Source of the DNA: Verrucomicrobiota bacterium
GTDB lineage: Bacteria > Verrucomicrobiota > Kiritimatiellia > RFP12 > UBA1067
DNA: 38,183 bases
Direction of reading: 5' to 3'
NCBI GenBank assembly: GCA_023269675.1
Contig: JAHFSX010000050.1
Span: forward strand, 1-38,183
In this document: positions 18,701-27,000 of the stretch, one piece after another
Layout: each line of letters opens with the position of its first letter
Position numbering within the stretch: the first letter of the stretch is position 1
Notes under the pieces: model-generated
Database searches by the model: none
The model's input: the letters and a program-made list of their open reading frames with translations, nothing else
What the model was told of the DNA's origin: nothing
Translations under genes and position numbers: made by a program

Positions 18701-20584
18701 GTTGACGTACGTCTCGCTACCTCCGGGCGGCGTGTACCAGAAGGCGAGGCTGTCGCCGCCCACGGATTCCTGGCTGAAGAACATGAAGTTGTAGCCTTGC
18801 CCGGCCGTCAGCGTCCGGCTGCCGATCCCGTCCCACGCATACGTACCCACGGCGTCCGCGCTGTCAAACACGCCGTCGTTGCCGGTGTCCATGAACAGCC
18901 AGCCCCTGTCGTCCTGGCTCCAGCGAAAGGTGTAGCTGCCGGTGACGGGCGGGAAGAAACGGCCGGACAGCGCGGCCACGAAGCTGTCGCCGGGGCTGCC
19001 CCCGAACTCGTTCCAGGAGGTGGCCGGGCCGGAAAGGATGATGTTCCTGCCAGGCACTTCGCTCATCTCGAGGACGGTGCCGGCTTTGCTGCCGGTGAAG
19101 ACGCGTGTGGTCGAGGGCGTATAAGGGGCTCCGCTGAGATCGATGGTCGCTTGCGCGAAGGTCGCGGGCTGGAAGATCGAGCCGCGCAAGCCGAGGGAGT
19201 AGCCCAGATTGCCGACCGCCGCCGGCAGCATGAAGGTTGTGGAGGCCGGAGCCCAGGCCACACCGGCCGCGTTCGACGCGAGGCAGATGTAGTAGTAAGG
19301 AAAACCGCTCACGGCAGGAACGGCCGCCGAGAATGCGCCCTGGCGCACGTCCGTCAGCTTGACGGTGTGCTCGTAGTTTGCCGACTGGCCGCCGTCGGTC
19401 GCGCCCCAGTAGAGATAGATGTCGGCGGTGCCGCCCGCCGTCAGGTTGCCACGCAGAACGGTCTGGCCGACCGACACGGAGGCACCGGAGCCGTTGTCGA
19501 CCGCCGGGGCGGTTGCGGTGACGAAATTGAGCGAGGGTTGGGCCCAAACCATCGTTACCGCGTTTGAGGCGAGGAAGGTGTACCAGTTGGTGGCGCCGCC
19601 GCTCAGTCCCGTGGCTTGGCGCGTCAGGTTAAACGTACCGTTCGAGTAAGTCCCCATGAGGGCGCTGTTGGCCCACAGGCCCGCATTGGTGGTCCGGTCG
19701 GTATCGCCCCAGTAGGCCCACACGTCGCATGAATTTCCGACCGCCACTTGGGCGTTCATCCACCCGGACGTGGCCGTCACGTTCGTCGCCGGCAAATTGT
19801 TGACGGCGAGAGTCCGGACCAGAATCTGGAGCGTGCGGACCGAGAACGTGCCGATGTTGGCGGTGTCGAAGGTCCAGTCAACGCCACCGTTGGTAGGCGT
19901 CGGGCAGTTGCCGATGCCCAGATTGCTGCCGCCCGCGTTACCCCACGCATTGTAACCGAAGAGCGTTTGCCCCGCGCCGTAGTTGTGGATCTGCATGGAG
20001 GCGTGGCCGGGCGAGGCGGTGGCCCCGCCGTCGCCGAAGTCGTAGGTGGTAACGTTCGCCCCGGGCACATTGTATTCGTTCTGGCCCCCGTAGTTGCTGG
20101 GCCAGAACTCGAGGTTGACGGTGTTACAGCCGTTGGTGTTGGTGATGCCGCTCACGTTGGAACGGATGGTCGCGTTCGAAGGGGACGCAGCGTCATAGAG
20201 GCCATGGCGGAGCATATAGTTTCTCGGTATGCCGAGCCGCGTCGCATTGGTGGTGAACGCGCTCATGGAAACATAGACCCACTGCGTCGGGCCCGTGCTC
20301 TTGATCAGCTCCATGTAGTAGGCCACGCGATCGAACGAGCCATTCGCAATAGAAGCCGAGGCGTTGATCGAGTAGGGATTGGTCGTCAAATTCGCAGCCC
20401 AGCCGGGCGAGCTGGCCGGAATGGGGAATTCGTAAACCATCGTGTACCCGGCCGCCTCCGGCACGTTGGCGAGCAGGCCAGTCGCCGCCTGGGCCGCCTC
20501 TCCGACAAACAGCAGCGCCAGCGCCGCCACCGCAAAACGCGCAACCCGTACGCCACCCGACATCCGTCCAAACACTCGGCTCAT
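6758..20584 (-). CDS. Giant secreted PATR-repeat protein A (4608 aa)
   Basis: This is a predicted exported surface or extracellular protein. A signal peptide (hydrophobic AVAALALLFVGEAAQA) spans about 15-35. Next comes an unnamed domain (about 46-260) shared with the esterase at 275-2452, then two FN3-like repeats with a YWG-x-TDGG motif (about 265-460). A PA14 domain (about 465-630) carries a Ca-loop-like DTGNDGVFDSADA. It is followed by a third FN3-like repeat, Calx-beta (about 748-851), DUF2341 (about 863-955), a LamG/concanavalin-like domain (about 1011-1195), a fourth FN3-like repeat and a second Calx-beta (about 1305-1411). A long beta-helix-type region (about 1425-4480) has at least 13 clear PATR motifs such as LTKLGAGTLTLAAANTFTG. 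The last 76 residues are conserved in the paralog. There is no autotransporter beta-barrel or PEP-CTERM. The start MSRVFG is chosen over an ATG 24 nt upstream because AGGAGG sits 6 nt before it. The likely role is adhesion or glycan interaction, by inference. Confidence 0.9.
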   Translation of the reverse strand: MSRVFGRMSGGVRVARFAVAALALLFVGEAAQAATGLLANVPEAAGYTMVYEFPIPASSPGWAANLTTNPYSINASASIANGSFDRVAYYMELIKSTGPTQWVYVSMSAFTTNATRLGIPRNYMLRHGLYDAASPSNATIRSNVSGITNTNGCNTVNLEFWPSNYGGQNEYNVPGANVTTYDFGDGGATASPGHASMQIHNYGAGQTLFGYNAWGNAGGSNLGIGNCPTPTNGGVDWTFDTANIGTFSVRTLQILVRTLAVNNLPATNVTATSGWMNAQVAVGNSCDVWAYWGDTDRTTNAGLWANSALMGTYSNGTFNLTRQATGLSGGATNWYTFLASNAVTMVWAQPSLNFVTATAPAVDNGSGASVSVGQTVLRGNLTAGGTADIYLYWGATDGGQSANYEHTVKLTDVRQGAFSAAVPAVSGFPYYYICLASNAAGVAWAPASTTFMLPAAVGNLGYSLGLRGSIFQPATFAQATIDLSGAPYTPSTTRVFTGSKAGTVLEMSEVPGRNIILSGPATSWNEFGGSPGDSFVAALSGRFFPPVTGSYTFRWSQDDRGWLFMDTGNDGVFDSADAVGTYAWDGIGSRTLTAGQGYNFMFFSQESVGGDSLAFWYTPPGGSETYVNPSAQTGQWCYVSSSAPLVSIANTPVSAGSLTANGATLAGDLYGKNWGVDVYVYWGTTDGGSVAANWQTNAFVGRFENWDAPVSQAISGLVTNELYYYTFFVSNGLMTAWAANSETLATGAVTIEATDASASEAGPDTGSFRVTRPAVATNGALTVTYTLSGTAVNGSDYGQLSGSVVIPDGAVSAEVLVSPFDDTVWQEGAETVVATLAAGNYLLGAASSATVTIQDGDAPPSAWSQSMPLQFAGYNKAETLTNFPALVTLDTGIAGFSYSQFLSGANGDLRFTDGSMTRELPYEIESWDPNGQSRVWVQIPTFTNNATIWMLWRRAGVTAPAYTANGATWSAGYVSVAHLSEANGTVANSAMVGSIATASGVPVQAVPGVIGTGVQFDGVDDLISFGTVGRPYDNFSFSAWIKTSQGHEVDAVSASSTAGTSGQKYAFDVEVGGSSSASPGLSIGTNGLSVYELATSYMPPLAVYSNVIGSGWNHVTVTYLNRQPRIYCNGALACTGLTSPRSPVYAPYRIGGQLSSSYGYFNGLMDEVRVSSVTRSANWIWAEYMNAASNRVLATYGSVQSAGYPEIANRPASGVSASAATLNGYLSATGMAETVVAVYWGLQDGGTDAGAWANTNWLAGAAVLGAASQNLTGLVSGTAYFFRFAATNAYGTVWAPATETLLTAAVSLLTADASAAEEPLDTGMLTVSRGAAYDAPLTVYYTLSGTAVNGVDLSTLSGSVTIPAGAATADIVVTPLFNRDYLVQPTDTVTLTLASGGYMTGGTDAGTVTITNWQPSSAVGLDVPRNFNAASAAPLTGSETLAKTGAGTMMVGGSTGNTFKGDIVVDTDGGVLKVGAIPVAATGSGVTLPGMTAANTITVKRGGQFFIEDNANGSVGSAPNRFGTDGNRPAVALAGGTLTLNGANYATTVPQNFSTLALGSGYNTVNAVRAAGTPELVFANVTQAKGSHVNFTASSGTAMGTGTNNAPHVRFTSPPVLTGGSGAAGTTSKSIMPGARYGSDWVTHDGPTGIRALTAAEYNTVANDDINAAGATDNVRMTAALTAFPPLSADKTVNSLLINVAAQAYWSPTNKLTITSGQLISGVPNNQMVINYPATLTAGSGADASLDVSVFQNITYIRALISDNGSGKVTLTKNGGSQLTLDGSVDSTYSGGTYINEGTINTGGTANRRYLGTGPVRVDAAQLTLGQAGATANASGYDYVGVNGAQIGVAAVPYTTDDMFNIGPGCVVYGSWIPGMGLNGLDRGLGVAGATPNVTLAPDAIIGHNFNLTAPLNLSYNTVRNLGTNADLYYGVINDPAAVAAAVTIGQGTAFKGLSTDRSDRRWSIGTINVTPGTSDIWLQGMARPGAAPCQLYLGNWLIAGGPVLAPAGPLTANVFGTLILDDSIATYGDTSAGKPVTFAVKAGATLNVNKPDTMGSGTGIASARIEDGGTLVFGTPAGVNGAVTVEAGGKLTANNTGGMTGTGSITLNSGSILEVTSTTGFTGPQADAVAASLLPGQIIRLYVSGFGTPTDTLDSRVGGKAPIYEINGNGPANPLVDGTTVMTLNKDAATGLGGMLVNDYAGRALPAAAYGVLAIGANGGTIAATSNTTLEVQQRFALGDHALTVGATDVLDRVLLPKLGTVYLNAALGLNTALPGSSITVIPGATLLNAANAIPDEPDVTVNGTFLVGGTETIGSLAGTGLVNLQGNALTAGRNNSSSVFSGLLTNSLVSALLTKTGTGRMDVTSSGHPYTGVFAVNNGILAFSGDGAMATPAGAAAYTLSGNGTLLLDNSGVNNPDRLAGVSSGITFQGGTLRFAGKNGEASGESLGAAMFLSGASTIDIVNGIGAGSSAELVFDAAVTGSGTVNFTAPNGTLGAAGDNPRVFFGWQSAGLLGFATVGGAPAYYSLETGVRAFTLAEGTEFNGTADQTGLDTKYTAANLHQPLDAARTVSSLWIDSPGAGNVVNLGSAGANSLTLTSGRLSLTGSDDFAITRSGASSGALSRSANGTLFFGVDSGRTLTVGVPIANGAGLVDKDGAGTLVLGAASTFTGALTLNAGAVRYAAGGGGDLAAPAVNIWNSGVLDFAGDTDTLGALSIYSGGLTNSVAGGALTAASLTMGGGPAGSSTYVNTGTGSLKLGGNVAYTSLNDPDKATVAGKLDLNGATRTFTVNNSYAAGAAVDMDISATVIGAAGYGITKNGAGVMRLSSSNSFDGTVTVADNCGTIIAGHPQALGLPASGRTIFIGSSCTLALDGSKGNVAFPALYTNLFLNGAGDPLVGPVRGEVANWSGTNTIPCPVLLNGGTYLASLAGKLTLAGNVSGAQDLTVNGDGNTELGGAIATGAKVLNKNGIGTLTLSGLGTNSFSGATTVNAGKLVLAKASGTDPVNAIASYTVIVNSGAVLQYAASSLNPDQMATNTLTINGTGQLDFNGASDSIGAVTVNSYGATTDSTNVLNTAGGGNLVVNGLAITPVQGCLTRIDTGTGMLTLSNNVTFNAASTGRALISGKLSLANAARTFTVNSGIHSNYDLAIDAVISGNAGVDIIKAGTGLLRLNGANTFDGNLSVGNSLGSVVLGNSQALGTPSAARTVSIGTGDTLALDGAGILDPNNRIALSLNGTGDARNSVTMSGALVSLAGSNTVPCAITLAGSAQVSSLKAGGKLTLSGAVNGGAYALTLTGPGETALGGLNGMVTNVSSLTVLSNCTLTVENTALLNKADRIVNAIPVTLAGGTFRFSHDGGATNFTETVGALTVSAGSNVVFAAQAASGQTSALAFASITCLGGTVNFVGAGLGESAQNRIFIAGLGDGMIGPWATVNGTSLAMYSSSRGVYAGAGAEVGIAARGNDANAVVPNNADVSAVINLPGDSGPITLEAPWTNRVLEVRQETTYASTVAMSDGATNKTLQTSRLMIKGGQASLTIGATEGSGALMALSSGGVLSLENQNAAETLTVNAAVANNSAASGLSKFGAGTVLLTGSNSYSGATLINEGSLEFSGSSAQKLAGIVSGAGTLVKSGTNQLHLAGANTFTGPLYVNAGIVRPDQNSAFGTTASGVFIASGATLDLGCDAAVGGTRSADQLDFGAEEFTVSGAGVNGAGAIVNNGGQNQGAAMHRVYLSDDATFGGSRRWDLHATSFLMMSDHALTKTGTCELVLQNTPVYPGTGRMIVNQGILRLESGTLMNGSDANSVTVNSNAKLELYNLTPFVPAWSLVVNDGGFFNGAAGTGGNVTNYNVWGGPVKLNGKAFLYGTISGANWSIASEISGTGTLVKCGNSAATLWLNGTNNTYSGGTVISNGFLYAKYPSSLPGYNDGRLALAGDGVLAMHASDGTFGFTADQIRDMVAASSLTTNTAGISIDTSMTDMSYDYDFTKLMALTKQGTNSLTLRGLNTFTGYLTVNGGSLTMNGAGNHALGAVTIGNASVLLTNSSAMYVNISSNSSVIVGNGASDFGRLTLAGNTAWSGYLYPVNVAQPALTVGNSGRGILSIQDNASITQKLVVGSAAGGAGAVYQNGGTLHNWGGQASDPRIGQSGYGYYELSSGTMTNNGYTQLGVGLTGVGILKQTGGAFKMGSVYNGQLGISRGGTGVVYTAGGTFVASTTVNVGESSENNGARGFADFTVAGSAQAYIAGNVMMADRTNMFATVNLNGGRLTANQFTKGTRTGSLALVNFNGGTFCARAAGNLFNTGVNAPDAVSIFAGGATFDTTNLACSIPVPLIAPAGNGVGSIAIAPRGGYIGPPMVTLVGGGGTGATAVAQFDSASGFVNGITVTCPGFGYTSAPAVALSYGGTNIHNAATATLAANVGGGLTKLGAGTLTLAAANTFTGTTTIVAGTLKLGIAGALMPNTPITLAGGTLDLGGYTITNAISGVGAVTNGTVAMNFSPAGAGVIGTNTFTFVNTVVKGAYLADVTTGGDSDRLNIQGNIDLSNLDLQIVDPNALVRGMTYTIMTCTGSRTGAFKSTNLPDSRWHVVYLSDGRVQLIFANGTLIRLR

Positions 20585-20713
20585 CTTAGTCCTCCTGTCG
20601 CTATTCATGCACCGTCAGTTGAAATCAATGAAGCACCTGCACGACCGCTTCTCGCATGTGTTTAAAATAAAACAAATACAACTTAGGAACTAGATTTTTT
20701 CAAACTTACTGAT
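20585..20713 (-). promoter_or_regulatory. Conserved leader/upstream block of giant gene A
   Basis: The block before the ATG matches that of giant gene B. Shared pieces in order on the - strand are ATCAGTAA, TTTG, TAAGTTGTA, ATTGATTT, GTGCATGAA, then AGCGACAGGAGG. Coding start is at 20584. The promoter is probably inside, in the AT-rich part (20660-20713), but I cannot assign -35 and -10 hexamers with confidence. Confidence 0.55.
20591..20596 (-). promoter_or_regulatory. Ribosome binding site deciding the start of giant gene A
   Basis: A perfect AGGAGG is followed by the 6-nt spacer ACTAAG and ATG at 20584. The in-frame ATG at 20608 is upstream of this site and would not use it. Giant gene B has the same arrangement. 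Confidence 0.85.
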
Positions 20714-21034
20714 TTTTGTCCAGAGTGTTTTTGCTTTTGGCGATGCGGGCGACATGAAAAATGAAAAGCTCGCTTTGGAGGGGCTTTTTTCCGGGCAGCT
20801 GCGAGGCAGCCCCGGCAGCCTGAGAACACAAAGGCTTTTCCGAGAGGGCAGGCGCTGCGCCCCCAGGAGGAACGGGCTTCCGGAAAGCATGCCCGCAGAC
20901 CGTTCAGCCGATCGCTCACGCCGCTATCCTTCACGCCCGTTCGTCAGGTTAACCGCCTTCGCTTCTTCCCTGCCGCAGGTCTCTTTCTGACGCGGTCTCC
21001 TTACCCCGAAGGCATGACGCCCGCAACCAAAGAC
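20714..21034. other. Intergenic region between the giant genes, no gene seen
   Basis: There is no coding region I can support. Positions 20785-20850 hold pieces (TTTTTTCCGGGCAGC, then CTTTTC about 50 nt further, then GGGCAGG) that recur in the same order before giant gene B (35700-35760). They may be leftover or conserved upstream regulatory sequence. The remainder to 21034 is unremarkable. Confidence 0.4.
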
Positions 21035-21068
21035 AAAACGGCGCGCCGGCCGTGGGCCCGCGCGCCGT
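21035..21068 (-). terminator. Terminator hairpin after the second giant gene
   Basis: The stem ACGGCGCGC/GCGCGCCGT (21060-21068 with 21038-21046), with an inner GGCC-CAC-GGCC, is followed on the - strand by TTTTGTCTTT. It is nearly identical to the hairpin after giant gene A, except that the G.U pair is here a G/G mismatch. The T tail is better. Confidence 0.7.
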
Positions 21069-21090
21069 CATGTCTGTTTTGCGCCGCCGG

Positions 21091-24000
21091 TTACCGCAAC
21101 CGGATCAGTGTGCCGCTCGCGTAGAGCAGCTGCACGCTGCCGTCGGCGCGATAGCTGACATGCCAGCGGCTGTCGGGGAGGTTGGTGGAATTGAACGCCC
21201 CGGTCCGCGTGCCCGTGCAAGTCAGGATCGTGTAGACCTTGGTGCGGTCGAGCGCGGCCGGGTTCGCGATTTCAAGGCTCAGGTTCGACAGGTTGACGCT
21301 GCCTTGAACAATCAGCTTGTCTGCGTTGTTCGCGGCGACGTCCACCAACAGCGTGCCGGAATTCAATGTCGTGTTGCTGGCGATGGTCAGTTCGCCGACG
21401 ACATTCGTGCCGCCCGGCGCGATCGTGCCGGTGATGGAGAGCGTTCCGTTGCTGACCGTGCCGGAGCCGCTCAGGTCCTTCAAGGTCTGGACATAACCGT
21501 CCAAGTCCAACAGGGCACCCTCGCCGAGGATCATCGACGTCGCGGCGGCGATGAGATTGGTCGCCGCGCTGCTCACGGCCGTACAGCTCAACAGGCTGCC
21601 GTCGCCCGGATCGGCAAGCGCCACGAAGTTCGAGAAGAAGTTCGGGGCGTTGGTCGCGGTTTGGCCCGTGAAGTTGACGCCGAAGCCAAAGGTGCTGGTC
21701 ATCCACCACATCTTGTTGGGCACCAGGCCTGCGCCTCCGGCGCCATTGCCGAAGCGGGCCTCGAAGACGTGCGCGCCGGGCGACAGCGTGAAGGCACCGG
21801 ACATCGGCACGCCCCAGTTGCCGTCGTTGATGATGGTCGTGCCGTCGATCTTCAGCAAGGTGTTGTCGTCGATGCTCTCGCCGAAAGTCCACGTCGTGTT
21901 GGTCCCGGTACGGTTCCAGATGTAGCCGGAGTACACATATGTGGCATTGTCACCCCACAGCCCCGTCGGCTGCTTGGCGTTCGTGTTGGCCATGCGCGTG
22001 CCGAGTTGGACCGTGACGTTCGAACACAGGGACGCGGCAGTCGTCGTGTCGAATGAGCCGTTCAGCGTCCCTTCGTACAGTCCCGGCATGGCGGCCTGCA
22101 GCTTGAGCGTGCCCTCCGCGATGACGATCGGGGTGGCGGAGGCGAGCGGTATCGCCAGCGTCAACTTGCCGCTGCCGGTTTTGACGATGGCGTCACTGAC
22201 GAGCGAGCCGTTGACCAGCGAGCCGGACGTGAGGGTGACGGCGCGGTTGGTAATGGCAAACCCGCCCATATTCAAGATGCCGCCAGCCACGGTGACAGCG
22301 CCGTTGGTGGGCAGCGCTTCGCGAACAGCCAGACGCAAGGTGCCGTTGCTGATCGTCGTCGCGCCGCCGTACGTATTCGTGGCGGCGAGCGTCAGCGTGC
22401 CAAGGCCGAGTTTGGTCAGACCGCCGCTGGGATCGTTCGGTCCGAGCGCGCAATCGTTGGTGACCGCGGGCGCGAGCGTTCCGCCGCCGAACAGGGCCAC
22501 GGACAGTTTGTCGCCCGGCAGATACCCCGACCCGGGGCTGGTGACGGTGATGCCGGTCACGCTGCCCTTGGTCGGGCTGCCATCCGTCAGGTCTACACTG
22601 GCGACAGCCGTCGCGCCTGTGCCGCTGCCGCCCGTGACGACCACGACCGGCGCGCCGATATAGCCGGCGCCGTTGTTGCGCAGCGGCGCATAGGTCAGCC
22701 CGTAGCCGGTCGGCGCCAGCAGGGGCTGGCCGACCGTCACGTCCGCACCCGCCGTATCGAACACGGCGCCGCCCGGATAGACCGTCGCGGCGGTGAGACC
22801 CTGCAGGAAGCTGACGCCGTACCCCGTTGAAGCGTTGGCCTTCAGTGTCCCGCCGTTGAAGTTGAAGATCGACGGCGTGGTGCTGTTGCCGGCCCATACG
22901 CGGTTGACGACCAGCGTGCCGCTGTTCAAGTTGACAACGGAAGCCAGGTTCGTGCCCGAGTACGCCAGGCGGAGACTTCTCGTCGTGCTGTTGATGGCCG
23001 TGTCCAACAGCGCGGTCGGGCCGAGCAGGTTGACCATGTTCAGCGAATTCTTCTGCGCCGTGAAGCCCAGCGCGAGATCGTTGCCCGTGAAGTCGCGCAT
23101 CGTGCCGCCATAGAGGTTCAGCGCGGCGTGTCCGCTGCCCCAGCCCATGATCAGCCAGCCGCCCACGACATTCGCTTCGCCCGCATACTGGTCGAAGGCC
23201 GCATTGGCGCCGCTGCTCGTCGGGATGCTCAGCCAGCCGGTCCGCAGCGAGCCGCCGTTCATCCGGTAGTAGCCGTAGCCGGTCGCTCCGCCGTAGCCCA
23301 GCCCCAGCGTTTCACCGCTGCTGTTCCACGATCCGCAGTCGATGGCCCCACCCTCTTGGATGGCGGCGGCCGCGTTGGTGGAGTTGTAGCCTACGAAAAG
23401 CTTGCTGATGTTGTTCGTTCCGGTCGTCGAGACGAAGCGCAGCGTGCCGCCGTACACATACGTGTTGCCGCCGAATGTGTTGGTGTTTCCGGCCAGCGCG
23501 AGCGCATTGGTGCCCTGCTTGATCAAGGCCATGGGCTTGGTCAAGTCGTAGCCGATGTTCAGGTCGCCCGCCGTGGTGTCGATGCTGAGGCCGGACGTAT
23601 TCGTGGTGAACGTCGAGGCCGTGTACAGGTCGTGGATCTGCTCGGGCATGAATCCGAAGTTCCCGTCGCTCACGTTCACGGCCAAGAAGCCGTCGCCGCC
23701 GAGCGTGAGCCGGCCGTCGTTGTAGCCGGGCAGCGACGCCGGGTACTTGGCGTACAGCGTGCCGTTGCTCACGATGGTTCCGCCCGAGTACGTGTTATTG
23801 GTGTTGTTCAGCCAGAGGGTCGACGTGCCGTTGCCGCATTTGACCAGCGTGCCGGCGCCCGAGATCTGGTTCGGAATCGACCAGTTCACCCCGGCCACTG
23901 TGCCGTAGAGGAACGCCTTGCCGTTCAGCGTCACCGGTCCGCCCCACACGTTGTAGTTCGTCGCCACGGCACCCGCAGCCGCGCCGTTGAAGAACCCGCC

Positions 24001-27000
24001 CTCGTTCAAGATGATCGACCACGGCGGAACAAAGGGGAAGAGGTTGTAAATCTCCAGCTTGCCGCCGGAATTGACCGTCACCGTGTTCGAGGGGCTTCCG
24101 CCCACGAGCGCCGAGGCCTCGAGACGGACCAAGCCCTGGTTGATGACCATTCTTCCGGTGCCGGGATAGATGGGCGCGATGATCGCGATTTCGTTCATGC
24201 CGGTCTTCGTGAGCGTGTGGTCGTTGAAGAACAGGTACGGCGAGTCATTGCGGATGTCCCACCGCATCTTGCCGCCGAACGTCGTGTCGTCGGCGAGATA
24301 GATCCGGTTGATGGCGTTCATCTGAGTTGCGTTGCCGTTGTTGACGATCGCGCCCGCGCCGTCCACGCCCGAACCGCCGACCGTGAACTCCTCGCGGTTC
24401 AGGTAGAGCTGTTCGCCGGTCCTTGTGCCGCCGACCGTGGCGTCGCATCCCAGATCCAGCGTCGCGCCGCTGGCGATGAGGGTGCCGTTGGCCGTGCTGC
24501 CGAACGCGCTGTTCTGATCCGGCCGGATGATGCCGGCGTTGACATAGATGGGGCCGGTGAACGACGCGTTCGCGCCCAGCAGCTGCAGCTGATTCGTGCC
24601 GCTCTTGACCAGCGTGCCTGCGCCGCTGACGGCTCCCGCCAGTTTCTGCGCCAAGGCCCCGCTGAACTCAAGCGTGCCTTCGTTGATCATCGTGGCTCCG
24701 GCATACGAATTGGAGCCCGAAAGCACCACCGGCCCCGCGCCGAACTTGGCCAAGCTCGTCGCCGTGCCGCCGTTGTTGGGGATCGCCGACTTGACCGACA
24801 AGGTGGCGGACGGATTCAGGTTTTCCAGTGTCAGGATGCCGCCGGAGGAGAGCGCCATGAGCGCGCCGACATTGTCAGTTTCGCCGACCGTCACCGACGC
24901 CTTGTCCGCGCCGATTGAGATCCGCGAGGTCTGCAACGCCTTGGCGCCGGTGGCGTTGGTCATCGCCACGGTGGACGCGTACGCTGTCGCCTGCCGCACC
25001 TCGAGGACACGGTTAGTCCAAACGGCCTCAACCGTGATCGGGCCTTCGCTGCCCATGGTGTTGATCACCGCCGAGACACTTTCATTATTCGGAATTACCG
25101 AAGCGACGGTGCCGCCGAGCGCCGCCACGCCAACCTCCGCCCCGGAGCCCGCGTAGACGCCGCGCGCCGAACTGTACATCGCCATGTTGGTGCCGTTGAT
25201 CGTCGCCCACGGGCCGATCATGCCGTCGCCCAGACCGGTGACGAAGATGCGGTTGCGCGCATCTTCGCCAAGCCCGTCGCCGGCGAAGTTCACCGTGCCG
25301 CCCACTCGGTTGATCGAGGCGATCACGAGCGTCGAGCTCTGGCCGGACGCGGCCTGCGAGCCGTAGAAGAAGTTCGTTCCGAGGTTGACCGTGACGGCAC
25401 CGACAGCTTCCGTATAGTTCGTGGCACCGCCGCCGTTGGCGAAGCGGATCCCTGCACCGTTCAGCGTCAGCGGGATGGAGTCGATGATGCGATCAGCCTT
25501 ATTGGCGGCGACCGTATTCTCCAGCGACAACGTCGCGTTCGCGCTGAGCGTGATGCTGCTCACGTTCGTGATCATCCCCTTGGCGCCCGAGATCGCCGTC
25601 TCGCCGGGGCCTGCGAAGGTCAGGGTCTTCGCGCTGCCGGTCAGCATCCCTTGCAGGACCATCCGCTTGGCCGAGGCGATCTGGGTGTTGTCGACGAGCG
25701 TGATCTTGCAGGGCACGGTGTTTGTCCCGCCCATGCTGAACAGGGCGCCGCTCTGCGCGACGCCGGCAACGCTCACTCCGGCCAAGCGCGAGTCGCCCGT
25801 GCCTTTCAAGCTGAGGCCGATCCGGTCGCTCGGATCGGAGAGGCTGACGCCGCCGTCGAGGGCCAGCGAGTCGCCGTAGCCCACCGTCACCGTGCGCGCC
25901 GTGCTCGGCACGCCGAGAGCCTGGTTGTTGGCGAGGATCAGCGTGCCCTTGTTGCTGTCCATCAGCGTCACGTCGCCGTCAAAGGTGTTCGCGCCCTCGA
26001 AGCGTATGCTGCCGCCGGTCGACGTGCCCCACGAATAGACAACGGAATCCTTGAGGATGCCCGCACCCGGCAAACCGCTGATGACGGCGTCGATGGCCAG
26101 GTCGTAGTCGGGATAAAGCCCTTGGGCGCTCGTGAAGTAGCGGTTGTTGCTGCCCAGCGACAGGTTTCCGCTGATCCGCGCGCGGCCGGTCCCCGACGAA
26201 TAGAAGACCAGATTGTTGCTCAGTGTCAGCGTTCCCGTGCCCGTGTTGACGCGGGTGAGGTATCCCGGCACCGGCGTGACCAAAAGGCCGTTCACGGCCA
26301 CGTTGCCGCCGCCGGCCGTGTTCAGTATCGCGGTGGAGTCGCCCGTCGCCCCGTACGCGTTGACGCTGACGGTGCCGATGACGTCGCTCGCGCCGTTGAA
26401 GTCCAGCTGGCCGGTGCCGTTGATGACGATCGCGTTCGTCCCGATCATGTCGGGATTCGCGCTGGACGCGGCATATTGCACCACGGCCCCGCTGTTGATG
26501 GTCAGCGACGGAGCGTTGGCGAGCGCGAGGACGGGCAGCGCGCCGTTCGCCTTGGCCAGAACCAGTTTTCCGGCATTGACCGTCGTCGAGCCCGAGTACG
26601 TGTTGGAGACGGCCCCGCTCAGCGTCAAGGTTCCGTTGCCGCTCTTGATCAACTGCTTCGCGCCCGTCATGATCGCGCCGCCGAGCTCCATCTCGCCGGT
26701 TCCGTAAACCGAGAGGTCCTGCACGCCCGTGACGTTGCCCGTGAGGGCCAGCTTGCCGCCCAGCGAGGCAAGATACGTGCCGCCGTTCAGCGTGATCGGT
26801 GTCGACGCCGTGTTGGTGCCGGACCAGTTGACCAGTTCGCCGCGGATCGGGCCGATCAGGCTGTCGCCCGCGCCGTTCAGAACCAGGTTCGTGTAGTTGG
26901 CCGGAACCGCAATGTTGCCGTTCGAGCCGTCGAAGACCAGCGAGGCGGTGCCTCCGACGTACATCGTCCGCCCAAACGCGGGAGTGCCCAGCGCATACGG

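Larger units (their letters stand above)
6705..20713 (-). repeat. Tandem duplication unit A (giant gene plus its flanks)
   Basis: This unit contains a conserved leader block, a giant PATR-protein gene and a terminator hairpin. It has the same order and orientation as the unit at 21038-35680, its direct neighbour. Similarity is highest at the protein N-terminus, the leader, the C-terminal 76 residues and the hairpin. Confidence 0.8.

Noticed and set aside
20585..20608. Upstream ATG at 20608 as the start of giant protein A
   Set aside because: The AGGAGG at 20591-20596 lies inside that extension and is perfectly placed for ATG 20584. The paralog starts at the matching Met with the same spacing.
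20683..20990. Small open frames between the giant genes
   Set aside because: They overlap each other on both strands, have no ribosome binding sites and encode low-complexity basic peptides. Part of the region is conserved as non-coding sequence.
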